Assembly (NCBI RefSeq): GCF_043641665.1
Contig: NC_092181.1
Coordinates: 7,495,918 to 7,559,917, forward strand
Length of the DNA stretch: 64,000 bases
From: Enoplosus armatus
Taxonomy: Eukaryota; Chordata; Actinopteri; Centrarchiformes; Enoplosidae
Reading direction: 5' to 3'
The position numbers and the translations under genes were made by a program. The notes under the pieces are model-generated. The model was not told the origin of the DNA and made no database searches. It was given only the letters and a program-made list of their open reading frames with translations. Positions 46,401 through 52,690 of the stretch are shown here, in pieces; the first letter of the stretch is position 1, and each line of letters begins with the position of its first letter.

Positions 46401-48193
46401 CGCCGAGCAGGCCTGTGTACGAGGAACCTGAATATGATGTTCCTGCAATTGGATGTGAAGGTGAATCAGACACAGATTCCCTGAAGGATGAGCGCGTCCT
46501 GGATGTGAAGATCAGCAACGTGGTCAGCGACAAGTACCGCAGCTCTCCTCCTTCCTGCAAGGCCTCTCCTGTATGCAAGGCGTCCCCCGTGTTCACTCAT
46601 CGAAGAGCTTCCTTCAGGTCAGTAGAGGAGGTTGCAAAAGAGGAGTGTATCTATGAGAATGACGGCTTCAGGCGAAGCAGCGGCGTTGAAGGAACTTCAG
46701 TCAAAGGTTCTAGTGTGCCGAATTCCCCAAGGAGCTACCATTCCTCCACAGTCCCACGCAAACCCTCTGGATCTTCACCTTTAGCTGGTAGGCCCATGAA
46801 GACCATGACACCAGAGATGAACCGGAGAAGCCAGACCCTGGGCAGACACATAGATATCAGCCTCAGGTCACAGGACAACAGCCCCCACTCTTCATCAGAT
46901 GAATTGAGAGGCCCCAAGAAAGGCCCTGCCTTCAGCCGGGATGTGGAGCAGAGAATAGGCCAGAGCCCTTCCACCAGACCTAAGCCTTCTGTAAGACCCA
47001 AACCACTCTTGACCAAATCAGAGCCCCAGAGTCCTGAGAGGATGGACATCAGCTCTCTGAGACGGCAGCTGAGGCCTACGAGTCAGTTTCGACATGGCCT
47101 CAAACCTACTCGTGGGGACGACTCTGAAACAGCCTCTGTTATCTCATCAGAGGACTCAATGTGTTCACGCAGTACCTCAGATCTCTCTTCTGTTTACTCC
47201 AAAGGGAGCCGTGGTGACTCAGATGTGGAAAGCCCCAATCTCTACCGCTCCCTGGATGCCTATAAGAAGGTCCAGGACTCTGAGGTCAGCTTTCCAGCCG
47301 GGGTGGAGGTTGAGGTTCTGGAGAAGCAGGAAAGTGGTTGGTGGTACATCCGTTGGGGATCCGAAGAGGGCTGGGCTCCTTCGTACTACCTGGAACCTGT
47401 CAGACAAGTGGGTGATGCAGGTGGGCTAGAGTCAGATGGACACGGGAGTGGTGGGAGTAAGTCCAACAGCCTGGAGAAAAACGAGCAACATGTTTTGGCC
47501 CTCAATAACATCAACATTCAGGGTCTGAGCCAGCAGCATCAAGGCTTGAGGAGGAACACTCCGCCGATTCCCTCTAAGCCTCCTGGTGGCTTCTCAAAGC
47601 CGTCTGGGATGGTTAATGGAGGTGTGAGGATGAGAAACGGGGTACGCCAGGTGGCGGTGAGGCCTCAGTCTGTATTTGTGACCACATCACAGCCAGCCAA
47701 GGATGCACACTACATGACAGGGTCTCTGAGGCGAAACGACTCACTTGGCAGAAGTGATCACTATGGCTCTGGTTCTGCCACTCTTGGTGTCCGCCGAAAT
47801 GCTTCCTTCAGCACCGTGCGGCCACACGTAGTTGTTGAAAGTCAGACGAGGCCTGCCGAGCGCTCCAGCCTGGGGTCCTCAGGGAGCTCATTCAGCACAA
47901 GCAATGTCCAGGATGCCCTCAGCAGAGTTAACCAACGCAACGGCATCCCTGTGTCCACAGTCCGACCCAAGCCGATAGAGAAGAGCCAACTGATTCACAA
48001 TAACCTTGGCAGGGATGTGTACGTGTCTATCGCTGACTATCGTGGCGATGAGGAAACTATGGGTTTCACTGAGGGCACCTGTCTGGAGGTTTTGGAGAGA
48101 AACCCCAATGGATGGTGGTACTGTCAGGTGCAGGACAGCCTGCTTCCCCGCAAGGGCTGGGTCCCCTCCAACTACCTAGAGCGGAAAAAATAA
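2918..48193 (+). CDS. sh3pxd2a: sh3pxd2a (Tks5/FISH) scaffold, 3' part of a multi-exon gene
   Basis: Tks5 is a cytoplasmic Src substrate and adaptor. It recruits N-WASP, Nck, ADAM proteases and NADPH-oxidase components through its SH3 domains, and binds phosphoinositides through an N-terminal PX domain to build podosomes and invadopodia. Ten exons in this span join in frame to about 1,033 codons ending at TAA 48191-48193. I count five SH3 domains, which is the Tks5 number; the paralogue Tks4 has four. Order: PX-SH3 linker, SH3-1 (15677-15805 plus 31723-31836), basic linker, SH3-2 (41502-41619 plus 43119 on), proline linker, SH3-3 (45617-45736 plus 46181 on), then SH3-4 and SH3-5 in the last exon. 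Human Tks5 is about 1,130 residues, so the missing part is the PX domain, encoded before position 1. Teleosts can have two co-orthologues; I cannot say which one this is. Confidence 0.95.
4819..5245 (-). mobile_element. LINE-type retroposon 3' fragment, reverse orientation
   Basis: The left edge reads 'ccctttattaatccctcag' on the + strand. This is the reverse complement of the 'ggatcaataaaggg' tail typical of fish L2/Rex-like non-LTR retroposons. It is followed by 'gcattgttacagcagca', an A-rich stretch and degenerate sequence. No reverse transcriptase domain is present, so this is a 5'-truncated dead copy. The right boundary is uncertain. Confidence 0.5.
6167..6207. repeat. (TA)n microsatellite
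   Basis: About 20 TA units inside the intron. Confidence 0.97.
6420..6570 (+). repeat. Fragment of the 'taagctaa..ctggctcc' fold-back repeat
   Basis: It contains 'gagcttcggaggtgctgg', 'acagagccaggcta' and 'tttatgctaagcta', in the same order as the right arm of the complete fold-back element at 26535-26945. A poly-C expansion (about 6499-6523) interrupts it. Confidence 0.55.
6896..7030 (+). mobile_element. tRNA-derived SINE copy (degenerate)
   Basis: An A-box-like 'gctaagtggttgg' at 6901-6913 is followed about 50 nt later by a B-box-like 'agttgagattgaa' at 6963-6975. After that comes the fish SINE body motif 'gggtcctttgttgcatgcc' and a C-rich stretch. This order matches the percomorph tRNA-derived SINE also seen at 19421-19560. 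The copy is diverged; the ends are approximate. Confidence 0.55.
8870..9185 (-). repeat. Interspersed repeat of the 'caatccatc' family, inverted copy
   Basis: Read on the - strand, the segment around 9030-9100 gives 'cataga ccaaagtattgg', 'ttttgacctgatgatggtgcc' and 'agatgagaagt'. These are the same modules as in the direct copy at 18530-19165. It ends near 9185 with 'agcatgctaacacactgaac', also shared with 31110-31140. Non-coding, probably a non-autonomous mobile element. Confidence 0.6.
11215..11300 (-). mobile_element. LINE-like tail fragment
   Basis: The + strand 'caaatcaaatttatttatag' followed by 'tgctttacag' resembles the reverse complement of the tail of a very common fish non-LTR retroposon that ends in a TATAAATAAA-type motif. 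Only the tail remains. Confidence 0.45.
11692..11736 (+). CDS. sh3pxd2a: sh3pxd2a 45-nt phase-1/phase-1 cassette exon
   Basis: The exon encodes [15 protein letters not shown], matching the human Tks5 linker pattern V-W-x(6)-SP-(K/R)-K between PX and SH3-1. The acceptor is a good polypyrimidine tract with CAG. The donor GTAGCC is weak. The exon starts and ends in phase 1 and is 45 nt, so skipping it keeps the frame. TGCATG motifs (the RBFOX core) lie 55 nt upstream and at 11771-11776 and 11879-11884 downstream. The weak donor and motif layout suggest regulated inclusion, which is inference. Confidence 0.85.
12940..13110 (-). mobile_element. LINE-type tail, reverse orientation
   Basis: The + strand 'tcatttatttgtcatt' followed by 'ggttgcacaatgaaatgtaa' matches the common fish L2-like tail read backwards ('..attgcacaacc..acaaataaa'). 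No coding part survives. Confidence 0.5.
15043..15077. repeat. (TC)n microsatellite
   Basis: About 17 units, ~600 nt upstream of the SH3-1 exon. Confidence 0.97.
15440..15676 (+). promoter_or_regulatory. sh3pxd2a: Candidate internal promoter / alternative first exon of PX-less Tks5
   Basis: This block immediately 5' of the SH3-1 exon is markedly richer in G+C and CpG than the surrounding intron. It has an inverted CCAAT box (gattgg, 15536-15541) followed by GC-box-like 'gggcgg' (15545-15550) and 'gagcgggggtt'. From about 15538 the frame stays open straight through the acceptor into the SH3-1 exon in the correct reading frame, including ATG 15571-15573. The next in-frame ATG is inside the exon at 15697-15699. 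A Tks5 isoform lacking PX and driven by an internal promoter is established in mammals; its start site here is inference. Confidence 0.4.
15677..15805 (+). CDS. sh3pxd2a: sh3pxd2a exon: first half of SH3-1
   Basis: 129 nt, phase 1 at both ends. It encodes [18 protein letters not shown] and continues to DVIEKSES. The ALYDY-equivalent strand is YVAVANY, the acidic RT loop is RQENSE, and '[16 protein letters not shown]' leads to the conserved tryptophans encoded by the next exon. In Tks5 the paired SH3-1 and SH3-2 bind proline motifs of partners such as p22phox-like proteins and Tks5's own tail. Acceptor cccctcag, donor GTGAGT. Met at 15697 is a plausible start for the PX-less isoform. Confidence 0.95.
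16484..16524. repeat. Perfect 15-bp inverted repeat with G-rich loop
   Basis: The arm TTTTTCACCTTGCCC (16484-16498) is exactly complementary to GGGCAAGGTGAAAAA (16510-16524). The loop is 11 nt of almost pure G. It could fold as a hairpin in RNA or as a cruciform in DNA. No flanking poly-T or known miRNA context was recognised. Confidence 0.8.
18530..19165 (+). repeat. 'caatccatc' family repeat with internal tandem units
   Basis: After 'gctaacattagcatactaac' modules, the unit 'aaatttcatggcaatccatc' plus 'gttgagatatttca' recurs at about 18738, 18860, 18980 and 19101, each preceded by 'gattcatcctctgg'-like sequence. That gives roughly four diverged units of 110-130 nt. The same family occurs at 8870-9185 (-), 24830-24965 (+) and 30570-30800 (-). 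It has no coding capacity. Confidence 0.7.
19421..19560 (+). mobile_element. tRNA-derived SINE
   Basis: A-box-like 'tggccttggggttgaag' at 19421-19437, B-box-like 'agttgaattca' at 19467-19477, then 'gacatttgttgcctgt', a CT-rich body 'atctccctctttctct', and a 3' end 'ctctctatctaatgaaggca' with A-rich tail. This is the standard layout of the abundant percomorph tRNA-derived SINE. It is not a functional tRNA gene. Confidence 0.7.
21365..21420. repeat. (CA)n microsatellite
   Basis: About 28 CA units, one of the longest pure arrays in the window. Confidence 0.97.
23430..23660. promoter_or_regulatory. Candidate intronic enhancer (homeobox-site cluster)
   Basis: Non-repetitive sequence with several homeodomain cores: ggcaattatagc, ccaattagagc, gccaattacagc, tcattaattgtt. 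A 'catgaatatt' octamer-like motif is also present. Spaced ATTA/TAAT cores in otherwise unique intronic DNA are typical of conserved developmental enhancers. Conservation cannot be checked from one sequence. Confidence 0.3.
23893..23920. repeat. (CA)n microsatellite
   Basis: About 14 CA units. Confidence 0.95.
24830..24965 (+). repeat. Partial copy of the 'caatccatc' family
   Basis: Contains 'ttaggattcatcctgtgg', 'accatgaatatcc', and 'agttgtttggatatcctggtct', the same order as in the copy at 18530-19165 but more degraded. Confidence 0.5.
26535..26945. repeat. Fold-back (long inverted repeat) element
   Basis: The left arm (about 26535-26650: 'gagaaggttgataccactc', 'tgtctgtacagt', 'ctggagccagcagcc', 'ggttagcttagctta') is the imperfect reverse complement of the right arm (about 26815-26945: 'taagctaactggctgctgg', 'ctccagctacatg', 'gagtggtattaatcttctc'). 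The central part is AT-rich. This is a MITE-like, non-autonomous structure without coding sequence. Related pieces lie at 6420-6570 and 52260-52690. Confidence 0.75.
27893..27916. repeat. Poly-C tract (24 nt)
   Basis: Uninterrupted C run; pairs in principle with the G run at 28517-28538. Confidence 0.95.
28517..28538. repeat. Poly-G tract (22 nt)
   Basis: Uninterrupted G run about 600 nt from the poly-C tract; G-quadruplex-prone. Confidence 0.95.
30570..30800 (-). repeat. Inverted copy of the 'caatccatc' family
   Basis: Read on the + strand, 'gtccaggctgtaatatctc' and 'gacatttggtttatgacg' with 'ctgcaaaactaatgacattc' are reverse complements of modules in the direct copies. 'gttagcatgctaacacac' just beyond, at 31110-31135, belongs to the same composite. 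Confidence 0.5.
30830..31075 (+). mobile_element. L2-like LINE 3' tail
   Basis: It runs 'attgtgaacaattgcacaat', 'attccttgtaagtgaaaacg', 'acttggcaataaacc' and ends in 'tgtttctgattctgact', the characteristic 3' terminus of very abundant fish L2-type retroposons with a short TTCTGA repeat. Only the 3' non-coding end is retained. Confidence 0.7.
31723..31836 (+). CDS. sh3pxd2a: sh3pxd2a exon: second half of SH3-1 and linker
   Basis: 114 nt, phase 1 at both ends. Joined to the previous exon it gives [19 protein letters not shown], the conserved WW, G-W-V-P and Y residues that form the proline-binding groove of SH3-1. [19 protein letters not shown] follows, matching the Tks5 linker. The acceptor follows a long CT tract (ctgtag). 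The donor GTTAGT deviates from consensus at +3 and is followed within 12 nt by a CA repeat. Confidence 0.95.
31848..31869 (+). repeat. CA-rich repeat beside splice donor
   Basis: CA-repeat-rich sequence begins 11 nt after the weak donor GTTAGT of the SH3-1 exon; hnRNP L binds such repeats in introns. Confidence 0.9.
32517..32559. repeat. (CA)n microsatellite
   Basis: About 21 CA units; a shorter CA run follows at about 32660-32674. Confidence 0.95.
33732..33761. repeat. (CA)n microsatellite
   Basis: About 15 CA units. Confidence 0.95.
35221..35640 (-). mobile_element. LTR-like retroelement fragment (probable solo LTR)
   Basis: In - orientation this reads C-rich sequence, then 'cgtcactacttatacc' (TATA-like, near 35440), a G/T-rich middle, 'cactattaaatcgtc' (poly(A)-signal-like, near 35328), 'gcatttgggtccagacccc', and ends '...cagccgtgaca'. 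TATA box, then polyadenylation signal, then a TGACA end is the layout of a retroviral-type LTR, and similar sequence flanks fish Gypsy-like elements. No gag or pol is present. The left boundary and target duplication were not resolved. Confidence 0.5.
36058..36141 (+). CDS. sh3pxd2a: sh3pxd2a exon: basic linker between SH3-1 and SH3-2
   Basis: 84 nt, phase 1 at both ends. It encodes [20 protein letters not shown] followed by IVNRQQSR, nearly the same as human Tks5 ([19 protein letters not shown]). The strong positive charge is typical of this linker, which joins the tandem SH3-1 and SH3-2 of Tks5. Being symmetric it could be skipped in frame. The acceptor is catcatcatcag; the donor GTGAAC is moderate. 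Confidence 0.95.
36600..36645. repeat. (CA)n microsatellite
   Basis: About 23 CA units; a second array lies at 36748-36773. Confidence 0.95.
37020..37210. promoter_or_regulatory. Candidate conserved noncoding element
   Basis: Non-repetitive segment with multiple homeodomain-type cores (aaaataattggac, gggtaattaaggc, gcttaattaaagc, ctgttaatgac) between simple repeats. The ATTA core density and balanced composition suggest a regulatory element; this is inference only. Confidence 0.3.
37390..37440. repeat. (CA)n microsatellite
   Basis: About 25 units. Confidence 0.95.
37800..38600 (-). mobile_element. Possible degenerate DNA-transposon remnant
   Basis: Adjacent short open frames on the - strand (37812-38042 with 76 codons, 37904-38311 and 38308-38574) are separated by stops and frame shifts. 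The sequence near 38040-38120 ('gggcggatttccgcctgag') resembles flanks of fish hAT-like repeats. I recognise no transposase motif, so assignment is weak. Confidence 0.2.
39650..40080. promoter_or_regulatory. CpG-rich intronic block, candidate regulatory element
   Basis: Unlike the AT-rich intron around it, this segment is rich in CpG (gggagcgcgatcc, ggcggcgtctcgcgctccg, gcggcccgtgc). It contains motifs such as 'ttgacaatgaaataagg' and 'aaattaaatcacagg'. A 175-codon open frame here (39656-40183) runs into a (CA)n tract and has no domain, so it is probably a by-product of high GC content. Confidence 0.3.
40119..40466. repeat. Cluster of three (CA)n arrays
   Basis: Arrays at 40119-40159, 40251-40275 and 40433-40466 within 350 nt. 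Confidence 0.93.
41502..41619 (+). CDS. sh3pxd2a: sh3pxd2a exon: first part of SH3-2
   Basis: 118 nt, phase 1 start and phase 2 end. It encodes [20 protein letters not shown] then [19 protein letters not shown] plus two bases of an Arg codon. Human Tks5 has EEKYVTVQPYTSQSKDEIGF at this point. It contains the RT loop and the conserved Trp-Trp pair of SH3-2. Acceptor ccccag, donor GTGAGT. Confidence 0.97.
41760..41930 (-). mobile_element. LINE-type tail, reverse orientation
   Basis: 'atgtttattgtccttggag' followed by 'gcaattctggtgcagcata' and A-rich sequence is the reverse complement of a fish non-LTR retroposon 3' end. Truncated. Confidence 0.45.
42420..42490 (+). mobile_element. LINE-type tail with TTGAC repeat
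   Basis: 'ataaaaatgaaattgactt' ends in the tandem gacttgacttgacttg, a typical target-primed 3' terminus of fish non-LTR elements. Only the end is present. Confidence 0.45.
43119..43522 (+). CDS. sh3pxd2a: sh3pxd2a exon: end of SH3-2 and SH3-2/SH3-3 linker
   Basis: 404 nt, phase 2 start and phase 1 end. It begins [18 protein letters not shown], closing SH3-2 with the G-W-A-P-A-S-Y-L motif. The linker contains [20 protein letters not shown], which matches human Tks5 closely, and later ISLPMPYN and [15 protein letters not shown]. The middle part is serine- and charge-rich and less conserved, as expected for a disordered linker. Acceptor cccacag, donor GTGAGT. Confidence 0.97.
43662..43676 (+). 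CDS. sh3pxd2a: Candidate 15-nt in-frame microexon of sh3pxd2a
   Basis: The sequence gctttgatgctatag is preceded by a good polypyrimidine tract (tttcattttccttttgtgtag) and followed by a consensus donor GTAAGC. Its length is a multiple of 3 and it fits phase 1 on both sides. If included it would insert GFDAI between ...RVEI and GSPNLR in the linker before SH3-3. The canonical human protein has no such insertion, so this would be an optional or fish-specific exon, or a chance match. Confidence 0.35.
   Translation, partial: ALML
44700..44885. repeat. Interspersed fish repeat fragment
   Basis: 'gaggttactaacgtaacccc' (with its near-palindromic ggttac..gtaacc core) followed by 'gagtagcatgagtgagatg' and 'tctcacc' is the end of a widespread fish non-autonomous repeat that I recognise by pattern only. 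Boundaries uncertain. Confidence 0.4.
45085..45134 (+). CDS. sh3pxd2a: sh3pxd2a exon: proline/arginine linker before SH3-3
   Basis: 50 nt, phase 1 start and phase 0 end. It encodes [17 protein letters not shown], matching the human linker SSPNLRTRPPPRRESSL. The KPPPRR segment is a class-type SH3 ligand, so it may bind one of Tks5's own SH3 domains or a partner. Acceptor tttatcag, donor GTAAGA. Confidence 0.93.
45135..45616 (+). other. sh3pxd2a intron (482 nt)
   Basis: AT-rich short intron with no recognisable repeat or motif beyond the splice sites; its acceptor is gctgtgcag. Confidence 0.8.
45617..45736 (+). CDS. sh3pxd2a: sh3pxd2a exon: first half of SH3-3
   Basis: 120 nt, phase 0 at both ends. 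It encodes [20 protein letters not shown] then [20 protein letters not shown]. The proline stretch LPKPPEPP precedes SH3-3, whose first strand is YYTIADF. Human Tks5 is almost the same here. Acceptor tgcag, donor GTAAGA. Confidence 0.97.
45737..46180 (+). other. sh3pxd2a intron (444 nt)
   Basis: Non-coding. A 98-codon open frame that starts at 45563 reads through the donor and stops at 45859, but splicing to 46181 restores the conserved SH3-3 fold. Acceptor tttttgtgtag. Confidence 0.85.
46181..48193 (+). CDS. sh3pxd2a: sh3pxd2a terminal coding exon: SH3-3 end, SH3-4, SH3-5
   Basis: 670 codons plus TAA. Residues 1-28 finish SH3-3 ([20 protein letters not shown]). Then come proline motifs ([14 protein letters not shown]), [10 protein letters not shown] with Tyr at about residue 85, and CIYENDGF with Tyr at about 158. 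The two tyrosines correspond to the human Src sites Y557 and Y619 that recruit Nck. SH3-4 is at about residues 355-407 (47243-47401), marked by [17 protein letters not shown] and [20 protein letters not shown]3-5 is at about 612-668 (48014-48187), marked by [12 protein letters not shown] and NGWWYCQV...GWVPSNYLE. Conserved [26 protein letters not shown] and [15 protein letters not shown] lie between. The exon itself starts with GTG read as Val, not a start codon. Confidence 0.98.
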   Translation: MIEKNPGGWWYVQIGEMEGWAPCSYIDKRKKPNLNRRTSTLTRPKVPPPAPPVKKPDSEEAPPPANSASKVSEPPSRPVYEEPEYDVPAIGCEGESDTDSLKDERVLDVKISNVVSDKYRSSPPSCKASPVCKASPVFTHRRASFRSVEEVAKEECIYENDGFRRSSGVEGTSVKGSSVPNSPRSYHSSTVPRKPSGSSPLAGRPMKTMTPEMNRRSQTLGRHIDISLRSQDNSPHSSSDELRGPKKGPAFSRDVEQRIGQSPSTRPKPSVRPKPLLTKSEPQSPERMDISSLRRQLRPTSQFRHGLKPTRGDDSETASVISSEDSMCSRSTSDLSSVYSKGSRGDSDVESPNLYRSLDAYKKVQDSEVSFPAGVEVEVLEKQESGWWYIRWGSEEGWAPSYYLEPVRQVGDAGGLESDGHGSGGSKSNSLEKNEQHVLALNNINIQGLSQQHQGLRRNTPPIPSKPPGGFSKPSGMVNGGVRMRNGVRQVAVRPQSVFVTTSQPAKDAHYMTGSLRRNDSLGRSDHYGSGSATLGVRRNASFSTVRPHVVVESQTRPAERSSLGSSGSSFSTSNVQDALSRVNQRNGIPVSTVRPKPIEKSQLIHNNLGRDVYVSIADYRGDEETMGFTEGTCLEVLERNPNGWWYCQVQDSLLPRKGWVPSNYLERKK

Positions 48194-50690
48194 GAACCCC
48201 ACATCCTTCACCTACCCCCGCCCCCCCCCCAATGTCCCCCTCTTGATGTCTTCAAGGACATGGGTGGCATCATTCCTTAAGAATGTTACTCACAAACTCC
48301 CATAAGCAATATGTCCTTGAAAATGTACATTTATGAAAAGACTGTGTTTAAAAAGAAAGATGTTTTCGTATGATAAGGAAGGACACTTTTAGTGCTGGTT
48401 TACTAAAATGTATACGAAGAGGAGTGTAAAAAGTTTTAAATATTTTGCCTGGGAATGAGAGACAGAAACGTTGGATGGGTCACCCTTGAAATTTGAGGAG
48501 GACAGTGTCTTTTAGATATAAAATGGTATGAATGGGAGTGGAAACCTCTTAAAGAGGTTTGCATCATGTAATACAGAAGTTGAGCAGGGTAATGGCTATG
48601 CTTATTCCTGCCCATCACCGATTATGATGGCCGACAAGTGCCTTTTGTATTTGTTCACCTGAATGGTCAAAAATGGTGGATGGTAAAACACTAAATCAAC
48701 CAAATCTTTTAAGAGTGCCATAGGCCTATGAACACCACCAGGAGTCTTTCCATAACCGATTAAGAGCTCTTCTGTAGAGGGCAAACAAAGTGTAAGGTTT
48801 TGATCTAGAGTGCTTTAATTGTTCCAACGCAGACTAAAGAAAAAAAAACAGAGATTGAAGGGACTCAAGTCAGCAGAGAATTTATTCGTTTTAAGCCACA
48901 AATGATCAAGCAAACTAAAACATTTTAATCTCGTTATCAATATTCTTCAGTTTATCAGTTTCATTGCTTATGTTATAATGTCTTGTGTTAATGCAAGTCT
49001 TCCTTAGAGAATTATTTCTGCTTTCTTGTGACATCTGTATTCCACCGGCAGCCTTGAATTGGAAAAGTGCCTCATGTCTTGTACCATCTGACACTGGCAA
49101 AACATGCAGTAGGTGTTCAGCTTCGATGAATCGGCATCGCTTTGTCATAGATCCTCAAGCCCCAGAACAAAAATATGTTACGGTAATATTCACGTTTTTA
49201 ATCCGAGATGTAACTATCTGGGATAACAAATGTATAAATAAAAACCTGTGAAACTTGAAGAAGAAAAAAACAGTCGGATATTTTAGAAGGAACAACTTCA
49301 GTGCTCTCCAGAACAAAACCACCTCATATCTGGGTAGCTAATAATAACACAATTAGTTTACAAAAGGTTTAGGTTTACTGTAGTGCGTTTAGTTCCAGGA
49401 ACAATTGATTTTGTATATATTTTGTTTTGTATACATATGATAATGTCGCTGTTGCAGAGATGTTTTGAATAATTACTGGAAATGTGGTGAAATTATTGAA
49501 TCCCAGGGACATATTTGCATAGCATTTAGCCCAAAATGTGATCAAACCAAAGAGAAATATCATTTCATTGGCTTTGTTTTGTGATTTTACTATTTATTTA
49601 TGTACAAGTAATACGGTGTATTCAAAACAAGGTTTTCCGAACTGAAAAAAAAAACGTTTTCCTATCAGTACCTGGAAGCACTTGATATATTTTCTCAAAA
49701 TTACAGATCTATGAAACAACAAGTAAATCGTAATATGAGTTTTGACATTAAATAGAAGACAACGTAGCGTATTAACTTTTTTCAAAGTTATAGTATTTTT
49801 TTTCCAAATTATGGTTGTGTTTCATATCATACATTTTAAGATCATATAAATAAGACTTCACGTCCAAAAATATCAAGTTAGGAATAATTCTCCCCCCAAT
49901 GCAGAAGTGAAATATGAGAATTTGGAGCTAAAATCCAACTTTCAAAACTGAAAATGGCTGATGTTCAAGACTGCTGAAATACATTTTCTAACGAACGGTT
50001 TGAGCTCTCTGTGTGAGGCTGAACACCAACTTCATTATGTTTCTGCTGGACAGTATCATAGTATTAAACAAAAGTACAGTACCTGCTAGACGGCAGTTAT
50101 CTATTTTTTTGCGAAACCATATTTGTTCTTTTGTGTGTTTGTTAATTTGTTGCTCTGTGATCACACAGTGACAATAATGAGGAACGAAGTGATTCTGTTT
50201 TGCGAGTTAATGCACTTTAAACCTGTTTTTACGGTGCATTAATGTAAAGATGCAGTGAATACTCAGCATGTTATTTATTCAATACGTTTTTGGACTTGTT
50301 TAATTTTAACTTTTTTTTTTTTTCTTTCTCTCACCTCAAATGAGAGCGGGAAACTCAGTCCTCTCCATGACAGTGATCATGCCAAAGTTTGAGTAGAATT
50401 GGGGAAAGAGAGACCTCTTGTGGGAGGTCAAAGGTACTACAACATGATTTTTATCCCCTCCTCCAGGCTTACCGGCCGTCCTACCTCAGTGCAACAACAC
50501 ATGCACTGCTGGTCAGTGAGCCTCATTAATAACTGTACAGAAATTGAATGTTTTTTTTGTTTTTTTTTTAAATCTCAGTGCAGCTAAGACTATTTTGTAG
50601 CACATATTTTTTTATTGGGCAATAATTTATTTATTTTTTTAAATTAAAATAATAATAAAAATATTTTTTCTCTCTATGCTGTGTGCTGCA
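48194..50690 (+). other. sh3pxd2a: Probable 3'UTR of sh3pxd2a
   Basis: AT-rich sequence with no coding signal follows the stop codon. Poly(A) signals AATAAA occur at 49237-49242 and 50654-50659. The second is followed by a T-rich and 'gctgtgtgctg' GT-rich downstream element, so it is a good distal site. AU-rich elements (ATTTATTTA at 49592-49600 and 50625-50636) and a Pumilio-type TGTATATA (49412-49419) suggest post-transcriptional control. Mammalian SH3PXD2A also has a multi-kilobase 3'UTR. Confidence 0.6.
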
Positions 50691-52259
50691 ACTTTAGCAA
50701 ATCATGGACACTTCCTTCATCTTTATTGTGCTTTACATAATGCCTGATTTAATGCATATTTATTATGAATACTTGTATGTCTTATCACGGTTTGACAATC
50801 ACCTTATTCCCCCATTCAAAATATCACTGTGTGGCATTACACGGACCATCATCCTTACACTGTCCACTCACCTGACAGTGCAAAATGCCGACTCAGTCAT
50901 CAGAAATGTAAAAATGCAATGGTTTCGTCGAACGTGGGAGGTGTTTGCATTCAATTTAATATACGAGAATGAAAACTATGACCATATAAGGACCTATAAA
51001 CGATAGAATTAAGAATTAGGATGTGGACATTTGCTGCCGGACGACAAGGCCTCTTCCCATCCAGACGAAGGCATTATGTAAATGTGTTGAATCACTTTTT
51101 AACATTTGGCTCCAGCTCATATTATTACTGCATATTTCTTTGTTTGATCGAGCTGAATGTACTCGGCTGAAATAGCACGGGAGTCGTTCGTACATTTAGC
51201 TGTGTAGCATCTAGCTTGTTTTGTGCTTTTACCTTCCTTTACCCCCCCCCCACCCCTTTTTTTTTTTTTTTTGTCAAATTCTGAAATGTACCCGCAAGGA
51301 AATGTGCAATAGGTAAGGAACGCATCACGCTTCAACAAGAGGAGAAAATAACACAGGTGTAGGGAAAAAAAAAAAAAAAACTAAAAACGTGAACATTGCC
51401 GCTACATCTGCTGGGAGTGGATCCTCCCGCTCCAACTGCCAGTGGTGAGCTTTCGCCCCCATTTCAAGTGTGTTCTTTCAAGTCTGTTTGAAAGAGCAGC
51501 GGTGAAAGGCCCGGAAAGCACCGGAAAACTCGTTGGACCAAAGCAGCTGTGTGTGGACATCTCATTATCTCCTCCCGTGATGGACTTTTATAATAACTTT
51601 ACACGAGAGGCTCCGTTCCTCCTGACCCCGGATCAGCAGTGGACAGTGATTTGACCCATGACCCATTCTGTATTGACATGACGGCCATCTGGGGTCTTCT
51701 TCACAGGCGGCGAGTCACGGGGGCCCATCATCAGGGGGCCTCGGAGCCCCCCCCCCTTGCTCTGAGCTGTCACGTTCGTGCCTGAATGGAATTTTGATAG
51801 TTTCTTGCTTTTGTCTTGTTGTTGTTTTCTTGCTCTTTTTGTTTTGTTTTGCCCCCCCCCCCCGGAGTGTGTCCTCTCTGCACCTACGTGGATGCCTCTC
51901 TTGACATTTACCCCGCTGTTGTCAAACCCAGTCAGACTTTTCCCCTCACCAATCACCGTGGAGAAGGTGACATTTGGAACCGTCGGGCGGCGGCGGGAGA
52001 GTCTCGACGGTAAACAAGAGAGCGGGGAGATGAGCGCTCCTTCAGGCCATTTCACTTCAATCCATCAACTTCCAGGATGTCACCAAAAATAGAAAAAAAA
52101 ACAACCTTTTATTTTCCTCTTTGCTGAGCCCCCGGCAGGCCTTATCCATGTGCTGCAGGTGAATGCGTCATTGTGCTAAACACTTCCTGTGTGTTCAGGC
52201 AAACACACAGAGTTGCCTGTGTTATTAGCGGCGGCTTGTGAATCCTTTTGTTGGGACAG

Positions 52260-52690
52260 TTTGGAGATAAGAGGAACCGTCTGACATTTTGGGAAATACA
52301 ATGATCTACTTCAAACACATCGAACGTGTGTTTTTCCGCTTATCGTCGCCTCACTCGGGTGTTTGATCTCAACTGTGCAGACGTACATCTGCTGCTGTGC
52401 TCGCCTTTAAATCTTAAAGTTTAAGGCGCGTTCGCACAGGCGGGATTTTGTGACATCACGGCTGGAGGAAGACCAATGGCGGTCCAGTATGCCACTTACA
52501 CAAGCGCGTTGGGTCCGCACCCGGCAGAATGAAACAAATGAGCCTCAGAGGTGCTGGATATTTCGGCCAGGCTTAGCCCTGGTTTTCAGCCTTTATGCTA
52601 AGCTAAGCCGGCTGTATCCTGGCTTTAGCTTTTGCATTTAGCGCGCAGACACGAGAGCGGTGTCACTCGTCTCGACACTCTGTCTGCCTG
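52260..52690. repeat. Copy of the fold-back element
   Basis: 'ctgacattttgggaaatac' on the left, and 'aggtgctggatatttcggcc', 'tttatgctaagctaagccgg', 'acgagagcggtgtcactcg' on the right, occur in the order seen in the element at 26535-26945. More diverged; the left arm is disrupted. Confidence 0.5.

Noticed and set aside
2918..48193. Assignment to sh3pxd2b (Tks4)
   Set aside because: Five SH3 domains and linker motifs such as [16 protein letters not shown] fit Tks5; Tks4 has four SH3 domains.
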